Shown: positions 12,433-24,900 of the stretch, piece after piece
Layout of the letters: each line of letters opens with the position of its first letter
How positions within the stretch are numbered: the first letter of the stretch is position 1
From: Asterias rubens
Lineage: Eukaryota > Echinodermata > Asteroidea > Forcipulatida > Asteriidae
Assembly: GCF_902459465.1 (NCBI RefSeq)
Contig: NW_022985733.1
Coordinates: forward strand, 1 to 64,000
DNA length: 64,000 bases
Direction of reading: 5' to 3'
Program-made: the position numbers and the translations under genes
Notes under the pieces: model-generated
The model's input: the letters and a program-made list of their open reading frames with translations, nothing else
Told to the model about the DNA's origin: nothing
Database searches by the model: none

Positions 12433-12665
12433 AACCTGTGCCAAATTTCATGGCTCTGCTTACCGTAAGCAAAGAATCAACACTTACAGAGCAGGAAATT
12501 CCGCGCATTACATCAAGTATATTTCATAGGTTTACGAGGAATTTCTGCTTGTGCACATGCGTACTCCATGTTACTAGGCATTCATTGCTTACACAGCTGC
12601 ACAGAAATGATGCTTGCCCTGTAAACACAGAAATTGGCAGTAAGCAGAGCCATGAAGTTAGGCCA
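12433..12665. mobile_element. Inverted-repeat element just downstream of the LASP stop codon
   Basis: It starts with CCAAATTTCATGGCTCTGCTTACCGTAAGC and ends with GCAGTAAGCAGAGCCATGAAGTT, nearly an inverted copy. A shorter relative at 34368-34462 has the same ends. Because LASP is transcribed leftward, the element sits about 150-380 bp past its stop codon and is probably inside the 3' UTR. The 136-codon open frame across it (12285-12695) is not a gene. Confidence 0.65.
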
Positions 12666-12812
12666 GAGATCCCAACTAAGGTCAAACAAAAATAATCAAA
12701 AAATTGTTAGCATCATTTTCCACTAGTAGTATACATTCTGTGTTTGTACATGCTATATAATGGCCACCTAAATTAACAAAGGGAGGCGTTTGTCACTGTT
12801 TTATGCCGGCGT

Positions 12813-12989
12813 CTACATGGGTTCAACGTAGTTGGAAGGCAGCATTCCGTGGGCTCCAGTCGACTCGACTCTTCCTTCCATCCAGCCATCATCAATAACG
12901 GTAGCGTCAATGATGACGTCGCCCTCTCTGAAGGAAACTTCATCTTCATCAGCCGCAGCGTAATCATACACAGCTACATACTTCGGCCC
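12813..12989 (-). CDS. LASP1: LASP coding exon 6 (SH3 domain)
   Basis: Encodes a full SH3 domain: [10 protein letters not shown] (ALYDY-like motif), [11 protein letters not shown] (acidic RT loop), DDGWMEG (binding-groove Trp) and LPSNYV. It ends TAG. Acceptor is atttttcag. Confidence 0.97.
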   Translation of the reverse strand, partial: GPKYVAVYDYAAADEDEVSFREGDVIIDATVIDDGWMEGRVESTGAHGMLPSNYVEPM

Positions 12990-15900
12990 CTGAAAAATCC
13001 AAGAAGAAAGGCAACATTAACGGAAAGGTATACGCTTGGTAATCACTAAAATTAATGGTGGTAAAAACGTTTGGTTATAAGCCTACAGCAGTGTTTTATA
13101 GTATAAAGCATTTCAAAGAACATTTCATCTCAATGTAATGTGGTTCTGTAGAAAGATAGCAGTTTGAATTTGAATCTGAGAAAGCATGACCGCGTAACGT
13201 TTCTCAGATTGTGTATTCATATAAGGGATTATTCTTCCTGCGTGGACACATACACAAAATTGCGACCACCCTTTTTTTTCTTCTTATGAATGGAGCTCTT
13301 AGACACCGTTTATTCAACTCCAGGATTTACAAAGTACAAACATATTCTATGGAACATTTTTATTGTGTACATCTATATTTCTACATGATTAAAGCAATCA
13401 AATGGTACATGTGTACTCCAGTCGCAAAAATGTAGTTTTATAAAATGTACTTACACTAGATTTTGGTTGAGGAGGTGGCTGGGCGGCGGCTGGTGGAGGA
13501 TTGTACGCCTGTGGTGGTGGAGTATTGTACGCCTGTGGTGGTGGTGCTTGGACTTGTGGCTGAGAAGGAGGAGGCTGGGCATAACCACCTGTAATAACAA
13601 ACAATTATATTTATCAATTTATTTTTGAGGTTGAACAAAGAATTGACTAGAGTGGGATTCGAACCAATGACCTCCGGATTAACTTGCCGGTGCTCTACCA
13701 ACTGAGCTATCTAGCCCTATATTGGCGGTGTCACTATTTTGTCGATACACTCCCGGTAGATGCTCTACCAACTAAGCTATGATGCACAGCAGTACACATG
13801 AAATCCCTCAGATTTTCCCTAAAAACTACACTTTTCTCTCGGTGTTGACATCAAAGATATATCTATGATATTTAGATATCAATGCTGTACCACAAATTGC
13901 GTCGTAATTAATTCAACTGTAAGAAGTTGATCCAAATAACACTACTACTAACCCAAAGCTTAGACTATAAAGTTAATAAAGAGATAAACACCCAAAATTA
14001 ACAACTCCATAAATTGATCAAAATAAGGATCACAATTAGTTTAAGAAACGGCAATCTCTACCCTACACACATTGTTTTAAACGAAAAAAGAGTCCTGAAA
14101 GTTTTTATTTTTGCTTATTTTGGCTCTTAAAAACAGATTCATAAAAACAGAAACATGAAGACACGTATGCATCTGTACATTTTAAAACATAATTGACAAC
14201 AAAATTTTGTTGACAAAATTTGCACTTATGCTCATGAGTTTGTCGAAGAAGATCATCTCCTCACTTTACCTGAAAAAAACACAATATTGGTTCTTAAAAT
14301 TCTGATATTTCTCTGCTGCATAATTCTGCTCAGAACAAGCCCAAATTATATGGATTTCATTATTTTTCTCTTGCATATTTTGTCGCTCCAAGTAAATGGA
14401 TTTATTGATCAAGAGTATTGTTTACCCCCCCCCCCCAAAAAGACATGTTCTAAGTAAAACATTATTTGTTGGTTTGTCGACTTATAGGCATTTGTCAAAT
14501 AATAACCTTCTGATCATTACGAATATGAAATTGCAATTAATGACCTTGAAGCACTGAGCCGACAACGTGTATCTAACTTAAGCCATACATGAGTTAGTCA
14601 TCTGGCTTTGGAAGTGGCTTTTCAACAACCTAGCCATAGCCATCACTTCAGACATGGCCTACACCAGTGCTGACTCCAGTATTTTCAACAAAATGTGAAA
14701 ATTTGATGCAGAAATTTTTAAGGAAAAGAGGGTAATCATTACTAGATACCGCTTTGTGCTTAGTTATTTAGTACTTCGACAACAATCATGCATCAAGACC
14801 TAATTTTGAGAAGTCTTTCAATTCTTCTAGGTTAGCCAAGCATACTACAGAACACTGTCAGAGCACACTGACTGAAGCATTGAGCAGTACAAACCGGCCT
14901 TTCTCAGAGCCACCACTACTCACAAAAGAGATAGAGTCACTGCAAACCTTTCTTACTGAAGCCGGTTCATACTTCCTGCGAATGCGATACAAATTTTGAC
15001 ATTACAAATTCCCAATGACTAATTCCCAACAGTTGAACTGTGTTTAACTCCTGCGAAACATTTGCATTCGCAGGAAGTATGAACCGTGCATGGTCATACT
15101 ACAGACCATCTAACCTTTGTTTACAAAAATAGTGACCTCGTATCAAGGTCATTTCCTGGCAGACAAGATAGTACACTAGTCATATATAGGAAATGTTTTT
15201 GTATTTTGTGTCATCATTTCCACATAAATGCAAAATAAATGAATAATGAATAATAATTAGCTTATTTGCATATTCAACAGATGATGTCATCAAGTAAGAA
15301 TGGATGTTAAATGAAGTAACAATTATTACCAGAGAATATTTGGGATGTCACCTAATACGATTCATAATTAGCCTAATTGGTTACAGGTCTGGAATTTCAT
15401 CTATGGCAAACTTGTTAAGGGGCACCAAGGCCAAGGGCAACGGAGGTCATGGCCTCTTTGGTCTTCTTGTAATTCCAGGCTTGTGGTTATTAAAAGTTAA
15501 AATGATATCATCAAATATAGCTGGTTATTAAATAACAAAATTACCCCAAAATATTTGCGGGGTCAATTAAACAATGAATCTCTTATCACAGAGTGAAAAT
15601 AAATGATTCTGTAAAAAATTATTGAAGTCACTGTCAGAAAAGAATAACAAAATGTTGTCCAGGCACGTTATTGATGAGGACGCTTGTGTTTGAATCATAA
15701 ATAATAATTAGGGTAGGAAATATCAACTAACCAGATAATTATCTCTTGTTTATATGTAAATACAAATAATATTGTGGCGAAGAACTATCCAGAGTATTAA
15801 AAAAATAACCCAAATGTAAAAGAAAAAATCCCTCTAAAATGAATAGAATAAAAGTTAAAGGCAGTGGACACTGTTGGTAATTACTCAAAATAGTTATAAG

Positions 15901-18900
15901 TATTAAAACTTACTTGGTAACGAGTAATGGGGAGAGGTTGACTTGATAGGATAGTATAAAACATTGTGAGAAACGGATCCCTCTGAAGTGACTTAGTTTT
16001 CGAGAAAGAAGTTATTTTCCACGAACTTGATTGTGAGACCTCAGAATTAGATTTTGAGGTCTCGAAATCAAGCATCTGAAAGCACACAACTTCGTGTGAC
16101 AAGGGTGTTTTTTCTTTCATAGTTATCTCGCAATTTCGACGACCAATTGAGCTCAAATTTTCACAGGTTTGTTATTTTATGCATATGTTGAGATACACCA
16201 AGTGAGACGACTGGACTTTGACAATTACCAACCGTGTCCAGTGTCTTTAAGAGAAAATAATCATTTAATGAATATTCATTAAGCTCAGGGTTAAACAATT
16301 GCACCATGGGATTGCTCTCAATAGGCTGCCATATTTAGGGGCCAGCTATTTATCCAATTGATATGAGACCATTCCCCACATTCTCCCAATTACTCCCTTC
16401 GGCAGTCACAGGTTCAACAACATCTAGTTTATTTTCATCCTCCGCATTTTACTCTCAGAAGTTTCTGCCGTCTTTTATTAAAAGACAGGATTTTTTTACT
16501 CCGAGATATTTCCAAAATGACAACAGTTAAGAAAACAACCGACATTTGTCACTTTTTTGTTGTTGAGTCAGTGGAAGAAAAAAGACCCCTCCCCCTCAAA
16601 AAACATCAAGTAATTTGTAAGTATATCTGTCGTGGTTTGCAAAGAAATTATTTGTAATCTTTGTGTTTAACAAATCTTGAGGGTGGCAAAAGCCAAATTG
16701 ACAAATTTAAAAAGCAGGAAATTGTACATTTCATTAAAATATTAAAAGCGAATGTACAAAGAATAACTGAAAGGACGAACAAATAAAAACATTGATGACA
16801 ATTAATAAAAAAATAAAACAAACTAAATAAACCAAACAATAACGGCATCACAATAACAAATATGTAAAGAAAAAAACAGAGTGCAGAATTTTTAAAAAGA
16901 ACAAGCCTATACAAATAATTATTAAGAATAATTAACAAAACTCGAGCCTTGGCCTACGTTTTCCAGATCTTGCAGCTTAAAGCTAAGCAAAGTATAAAAC
17001 ATAAGTCTTAATCACGACTTTTGAAATGCGTGTTTTGTTTTGTGTGAAAACGTGGACGATATTACAGTCTAACTCAATTTAACATCCACTTAGCATGTAT
17101 AAACTAAAATAGACATACATGTTTCCGATCAGTGAACATTATTTCTTGGTCAGTCAATGGCTTCTTCAAACTTTCACTTTCAGAGACTAGAGTCAGTTAT
17201 TGCTATTAAACATTTCCAGCTCATCTAATTTCAAGGGAGTCTTAGAACAGGGTAATAAGGGAAATGATTAGCAAGTACTGATGGATTGATGCTAGAATAA
17301 AAACATACTGGAACTACTCCCACATGTTAGATATGCACGCATGAATAGCGCATTATATAGAATGATATGGCAACGCCTGAAAATGAAAGTTAAAAATATA
17401 ACTTGAATTTTTTTCTTTTCCTGATGTGTTTAAAGATAGCATTTGAGTCACCAAGTAAACACTATAATATCCTACATTAAACCACAAACCAAAATATTGC
17501 AAAGTTTTGTTTACAATGAAATTTTTTTCTTATTTCTGTATAGACACAAAAGATTTTTGTTATCTTTTCCCCTTTGTTTTAGATATTGCACTTAGTTTCT
17601 CACACTCCAAACTTTTATTTATGAATTAATATGATTGAAGTATTGCTTTTTACTGCCATCTTTTGTTGAAATTTTTACTGCAATTTTAGAATGTTTAATG
17701 TATAGTATATAAATGTGTACTTTTTATGAGCTTGGTCTGGGAGGGCACATCTTTTTTGATGACAGTTTTTTTTAAAACTTTTGCCCTTCCCTGGACGGCC
17801 TGTGTTTGTTTTATTGTTGTTGTTTTTTTGTCTTGTCCGAAGAATTAAAATAAATAATAAATAAATAAACTTGAAATTATAGCTTTTTGCACTGATGTAC
17901 ACAGATGAAGTTTACACTGAATTCCAAAGAGGGCATTTTCTTCTTCCCTTTTTACTATCATTCATTTATGGTTGTACTTTTTAATATCCAATTAAGTATA
18001 ATCGTAAATTTCTCATTTGTTTTTGAAAAAACATCTCTATAATCAAAAAATTAAGTTGACACCTTACGAAGACAACAATATTCCTGAACTTGGCCTAGAC
18101 AAGTTTACAAGGGCCTTTGGTTCAGAAACAAAAGAGGGCACGAAAAGGGGCGCTAAAATGGGCGCCAAAAGGGGCATCAAGACGGGGCAACAAGACCGGG
18201 GGAACATTGGGGAACAGGGCAATGGCCTCTGTGAACACCAAAGCCTGAAAGTGCTGAATAATATATTTGGTATCTCCTGAGTCAACCGATTAAAATCAGA
18301 GTAGATTTTCCTCAGTATCTGACCCTGTAACCTCCGCATACTTGGAGAGTCATGCATTGCTACACAACTACAATTTCAACAAATAAGCTAGCATGCATAC
18401 ATGTATGTGTGGATCAGCTTCAAGCGCCATTATGAATAGCGTGAATATAACATAATGTACAACATCGAACATCTACATACATCTATGAATGAACATAAAA
18501 CAGAGTCAAACACCCATATGATGCACGGAAATAAATTGACAGAAAAAAAGAAAGAAAAAAACTAACCTGAGAATTTTTACCAAATATTGCAACAATGAAT
18601 ACCTGAAGAAATATTGACTGAGCCTTAAACTTTCATAGAAAATCCAGCCTCAACAGAACTTTCCCCGCCCAACCAACCCTATACTTCTTTGTTCAACTTT
18701 ACAATAGAAAATATCCACGCTTTATTGAGACTATCCACGCTTTATTGAGACTATCCACGCTTTATTGAAACTATCCACGCTTTATTGAAACTATCCACGC
18801 TTTATTGAGACATTCCACCCTCAGAGTATATGCTTACATTCTTTAAATATAATTTGTGATTAATAAATGTTGTAATAAAAGAACTGGTATCATGTTAATT

Positions 18901-21900
18901 CACTGTAGTTATTACTGGTTGACACATCATTGGTTACCAGTCCATGAAACTCTCGTACTACACATTTGTGTGTACTAGTTGAAAATTCAATATTCAGAAC
19001 ATTCAACTTTCAGAACATTCAACTTTCAGAACATTCAACTTTCAGAACATTCAACTTTCAGAACATTCAACTTTCAGAACATTCAACTTTCAGAACATTC
19101 AACTTTCAGAACATTCAACTTTCAAAACATTCATCTTTTCATCCTATACATGGCTGATGATTTATAACTTCATTTCAATTTAAATTCTGACTTTTTGCTC
19201 ATTATACTAAACCTCTTCCAGCAATCGCTTTAGGACAGGTTACTTACTTAGTAAGGATTACCTTTGTGAATATCGACCCCTGAACAATCACACAAAGATT
19301 TTACCAGAATTATAATATTTTTGGACAGCAATTTGACTTTTTTGCAAAGGTGATGTTAGTTTCACATCATTGTTATGGAGTACGGCACTATTGATCCATG
19401 TTTTTTGTTCTTCCCTCATTACATACACAGATGTGACAATCCTGACAGTAGTTAATAGAACAAATTCAACATGGTGTGAATTGACCGCTTAATGGTTTGA
19501 TGTCAGTTGAACAGATCCTTTCAGGAAGATACATGTCTGAGGACTTGACATGAAGGAGGCAAATAATTGTGTGAAGAGACTGATGTTAAAATCATGATGT
19601 GTCACACACTAAAAGCCAGAAGCATGAGTTGACTGAACATCGGGCAATATTTTAATGTTGACCATAAAGGCCAAAGCGAATTTTAACGCCACATGGCTGT
19701 TTCCGCAGCGAATGTTTCAAAGGAGTTCTCTTGTGAATTATTTGTTGGGAATATGTGATGTCAAAACTCGCTTCACATTCGCATTCACAGGAAGTATGAA
19801 CCGGGCTTTAGTCATACAACATCAACAAAGTTGTTAAATCACTGTCAATTGACACTTGTGATCTTAACAATCATAGATAGATACTTGTGAAACGGAACTA
19901 GTTGATCTTCACCAGCAGGATGACCTGGTGATCTTTGACCTTTGACATTGTCAAACCAGACATGTATCTGAGACCCCTAGGAGTTTTATGATATGACTTT
20001 ATCTCAAGTGAACTTCCCCCGAAATCCATCCCAGATCCCACATTATTTGAAGTCATGCATACGTGTAAATCAGACATGCACACATACATAGCACAGTACC
20101 ATAACATAGTTTGTCCTGAACCTAACCTTTCTGCCATGCATGTTCAGTTGATAAAGAGAAAAAGAACAAAACCAACAGATTGTTCTACATGAATTTCTAA
20201 TTTAATCACCCGACTCACAAACAAAAATGTAAAAAAATACAACAATAAAGTGTTTTTTATTGTCTTGATAAAGAGACAAACAACAATAAAGTGTTTTTTG
20301 TTGTCTTGATAAAGAGACAAACAACAATAAAGTGTTTTTGTTGTCTTGATAAAGAGACAATCTGAAATTTCAGTATTTCCTTCTTTCTAAAAGTTGGTGA
20401 CTTAATACTAAGGAAATTCATATCTTAAACAAAACACTTTTGTTCTTGTCAAGACGAATAACACTGATGAGACTAAAGACCGTATGCGATTTGGCGGCAA
20501 AGGCTATGGCTACAAATGTTGCTAAAGGTGTTGCTAAGGACAAACTATACTTCAAAACAAGATAACGCGAAATCAAGCCATAGCCACAGCTGTAGCCACT
20601 AATTCGGACAAAGCCTTACTTTTGAGCCGTGTGAAAACTTAGAAATTCATGGTCAGAACTACAACCAGTAAACGTTGACTACACATTTCACAGCATATGG
20701 TGAACCACTGGATACTACTAGCACAGTGTACCTACCTGCACCCCTCCACACAGAGCCTAGGGCTGATTGTACAAGCAGAAAGTATAAAACAGCAAACGTT
20801 AAACAAAAACCTTTAATGGCTAACACTTTGGGGAGAAAACGGAATCAGCAGGAAAAAGTTGCTGTCAAACAAGAATATTGAACTGAAAAGTGGTACAGCG
20901 TTGGTGTTGGGAGCTGTACTCATTTCAATGCAAACAACACAAATAGTTCACAAAATTAGCGCATGGTAAACAAAAAAGGAGTTTTATTATTTTGATGAAA
21001 TTAGTAATGCTAATTTCCCTTGCCTCGCAAAGCAATAAAAACAAGCTTGGTGCATCAATATTGTTTGAAAGATGACATGTAAAGTATAAATGTAACTAAG
21101 GAATTATAACTTAAAGGTTTGATCATTTTCTTGAAATCAATAAATTGCACAGTGTCTTGAAAGCAACAATCAGAGAAACTCAAAACAGAAACATCTTAAA
21201 TAACAATCAGAGAAACTCAAAACAGAAACATCTTAAATAACAATCAGAGAAACTCAAAACAGAAACATCTTAAATAACAATCAGAGAAACTCAAAACAGA
21301 AACATCTTAAATAACAATCAGAGAAACTCAAAACAGAAACATCTTAAATAACAATCAGAGAAACTCAAAACAGAAACATCTTAAATAACAATCAGAGAAA
21401 CTCAAAACAGAAACATCTTAAATAACAATCAGAGAAACTCAAAACAGAAACATCTTAAATAACCACTTGATACTAAAATCAAAGTAGCACAATTGAGCAT
21501 AGCAACATTTTGTGTAGAAGTGATTCACATAGCCCTGCAGAAAAATGTCAACTCAGATCGCGAACAGATTTGTTACTTTTGACTGCTAAAAAAATTATTG
21601 TGCAAACAGCTTTTCAGAATTACACCAACAAACTTTTACTGATTATGTAGAGATCTTAAGTATGGCAAGCAGAAGCGAGATAGATTTCTTTATGAATCTG
21701 TGCCTTTTTGGTTATTTAATGAAAATATTAATAAGAAAAAAAAACCACCACAATTCTTAAGGATGTTGCAAAACATTGGGAATAAATTTCCTCATGCTGG
21801 TAGTTTTGGCTAAGTTTAAAATATTGATTTTGTGCTGACAATTGTTATGCATGCTGTTTTGGTGTTTTGCTTTACTATTACTTTGTGGTGTGTTTTGTAT

Positions 21901-24900
21901 CGTGTAAGGAGCGTCAAGACGTAACAGATTCGGGCATGGTATAAGTCTTCTTCCTCTTACTATTATTTATTATGCTTTGCCTTAAAATTGATAACTATGG
22001 TGCTTTGCCCTAAAATTGATAACTATGGTGCTATGCACACATAGTCAAGATCTATTGAAGCAAAAGTTTTGCAATTAGTTAATCTCTTAAAATGAAACAA
22101 CAAAAAGAGAAAAACCGAGTTCACAGAGTACATGTTCTGTAGATCTTACTATCTGTGAAAGAACTGTTCATAAATGACTTTTTTTCTCTGAACACAAAAC
22201 ATAAATTTGTTTGCAATCTTATGAGTTGCTTGGATAAAAAATGGTTAGTTTTTTAGTGACTAGTTTCAAGAGTCCTTGAAGTGGACAAACATTGCTGACT
22301 AATATTTTGCCGATTTAATTTTTAAATCTGAAGGCACTTGATTAAACCAAGTTGACTTTCAGCCAAATAAAAAACTGTCTACAACATTCAATTTTTCTTT
22401 AGGCAGACCAGTACTAATAAATACATTTTGCTGGTACAATTTTTCCTTTTCTGGATATCTTGAGATTGTTGAAATGATCAGTAAATTAGCGAGAAAAAAA
22501 TCCTCCAGAATTGAAATACATATAATATTTACAATTTTCATCTGTTTTAGTCCATTAACTAAAAATAAAAAAGCCAAAGTGATCTCTCAAAATGTGCAGT
22601 TTACGTTGCCAAGATGAACCAGCTACATGATTGCACTGAAGTCATTTTGTTGAAAGGAAAGATAGAAATAAAGTTAATCGATGATAAAAAAAAAGTTTCC
22701 AAACTAAAACTGAAAAAGAATACCACACGGTTAAATGGATTAGCAGCCAGGAACTTCCTGCATTTTTGTTCTTTTACACACTCTAACCTGTCTCAAGTTC
22801 TTGTGCAGGGTTGTAGTCAAATCCCTCATCTGGAAGCAAATACATGGGCAGAAAAGGCACGTAATAATTAAGCCACCATGCAATAAGTGTTTGTAGCAAA
22901 TTAAGAAATAGAAATTCTGTCACAGGGAAGATTAAAACTCAAGTGCCGATTACAAATCTCAAACTCTCATCAGTCAAAGATGGTCTGACCTAGACTTGTT
23001 GACAAGTCGTTAATGGTCTGCTGCGGTGAGATAGTCGAGATGCGGCGGTGCTCTCACGAGATCACTGCTCTCGCGCGAACTGCTGGTTGCCGACTTCTAA
23101 TCCCCATGCGTAGTCGTGAGAGCAGTAGTCTCGCGGGGCACGTAGTCTCGCGAGAATACCCTGGGAATTGCGGGGAGATTCTGAAAATAGAGTTGAACAC
23201 TATCATCGCGATAGACATTTAATGACTTGTCCACAAGTCTAGGGACAAGTCTAGGTCTCACCATGTTTTCACAATAAACTCCTAAAAGGAAAGGCATGTT
23301 TACGTGTTTCATCATTGCTTTCAGAAGTGTACATTATTGAATCTAAACACTTGAGTTTTCAAAACAAGGTTGCACAAGTTTATTCTGTTTAACGGATATC
23401 ACTATCATGAATCAACTTTATAAGAAAAACAATTAAACAATATACTATGTATGGGTTTCAGTTTATGATTCGCAATTTGATATTCTTATTAATGTTGGCG
23501 TTATGTATCGGATGTGGTTTTACAAAAACAACATTGGTTTTCCACATTTAGAAAACGTGATTAAAGGCAACCAACTTAGTGGCAACTCAATCTCGTAAAG
23601 CCTTCATACATGATGTAACAATGCACTCAGAGGACCGTTCCTTTGGAAGTCTAGAAAAGTAAAGTATAGAAAAATCGCAGTTTCCTAATGCAGCCCTAAA
23701 CAGTGCATTCAATCAGTATGTTATGAGCATTAGTTCAAACAGATGAGACATTCAGAATATTTAAGTTTTAGTCATTCATTCATGCAGTTATTTAATATTT
23801 ATAAGCGGTAAGTTGATTTACCCCTGAAACTGAAACTACACACAGCAACGTCATAAAATTATTCAGATTAAGGTGCTGCGGTCACTTTGTGTCAGTGGTC
23901 TTTGATAGAATGTGTAGGCCTACGTGACTGACCGTCACAAACCTCAGTGATGAGGAAGCTAATTTCTTTATACACCTATTCATTGACTGTGAAACCCATT
24001 GAAAGTTCTCTCTAACATTTCATGAAGTCCATGACGGAAGCAAAATGCTCACTATAGGACTGTAAATGACAAAATCTTCCCTTTCCACCCAAAAATAACA
24101 TTTCCTCAAAACATGTATATTAATTTGTACCATGTGATCGGAATACCAAACATAATGTCAAAACTTGACCTCATCGAATTCATACAACCAAAACCCTTTA
24201 AAAAATCTCTTAGAATTATTTATATTTGTTTATTTATTTGGAAAATCTATCTATGATTCAGATTTACTGAACATCTACATGTAAGCTCAAACTCCACTGA
24301 AAAATATGGTGTGGATGTCATTCTGAAGACAGTCAGAGCACACTGATCGAAACGTCAAGCAGAAACCGGCTCTTCTCAAAGGCACTATTTCTCACAAGAA
24401 GAAATTGCTAATGGTGTAACCCCAAACTTACTAAGTATTCTACAACTTATTATGCAAGTAATATGCCTGAGAAAATAGAATTAGCTGTTGCAAACAACTT
24501 ACCAACCAAATGGACCGAGAGTATAAATGCAAAAAATAGTTAATGGCCTGACGTTTCGACCCTAGCAGAGTCTTTCTCGAAGGCTAAAGAGAAAGACTCT
24601 GCTAGGGTCGAAACGTCAGGCCATTAACTATTTTTTGCAAGTAATATGCCTGTTATATTTTTTCACGGAGCTCGGGAAAGTACTGAGTATAACAGTGCTT
24701 AACACATTGGTGTACATGATATTGGTAAAACCCCAAATTAATATTCTTTATCTCCGATGCAAATTTCCATCTTTTAAATTATTTTATAACTTGATAAACA
24801 TTTTAGAGTAGGAATACCATCTCGCCCGAGTCTGACCTTTATCAAATGAAACCCAAGATGTCTCTTTAAATTTCACTTTAACAACTTAGTAATATGTTAT

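Larger units (their letters stand above)
7040..12812. other. Convergent intergenic region, 3' UTRs of TMUB (plus) and LASP (minus)
   Basis: No further coding gene was recognised. The region must hold the 3' UTRs of both neighbours, but neither cleavage site can be placed: several AATAAA and TTTATT strings occur (for example AATAAA near 9382 and 9508 on plus). It also contains a tRNA-like SINE, an inverted-repeat element, an ATA microsatellite (8033-8056), a T run (9473-9493) and long AT-rich stretches (9.3-11.7 kb) in which I see nothing else. Confidence 0.5.

Noticed and set aside
12285..12695. Plus-strand frame of 136 codons downstream of LASP
   Set aside because: Much of it is the inverted-repeat element at 12433-12665, and it is antisense to the LASP 3' end; composition is not protein-like.
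13398..13701. Overlapping minus-strand frames around the Pro/Gln-rich segment taken as separate genes
   Set aside because: One is LASP exon 5 running into intron, the other is a shifted frame of the same exon plus the tRNA-like repeat.
13644..13717. Functional tRNA-Asn gene
   Set aside because: U33 is missing, and the anticodon and T stems have mismatches. The same head pattern recurs as repeat sequence, so it is a SINE remnant.
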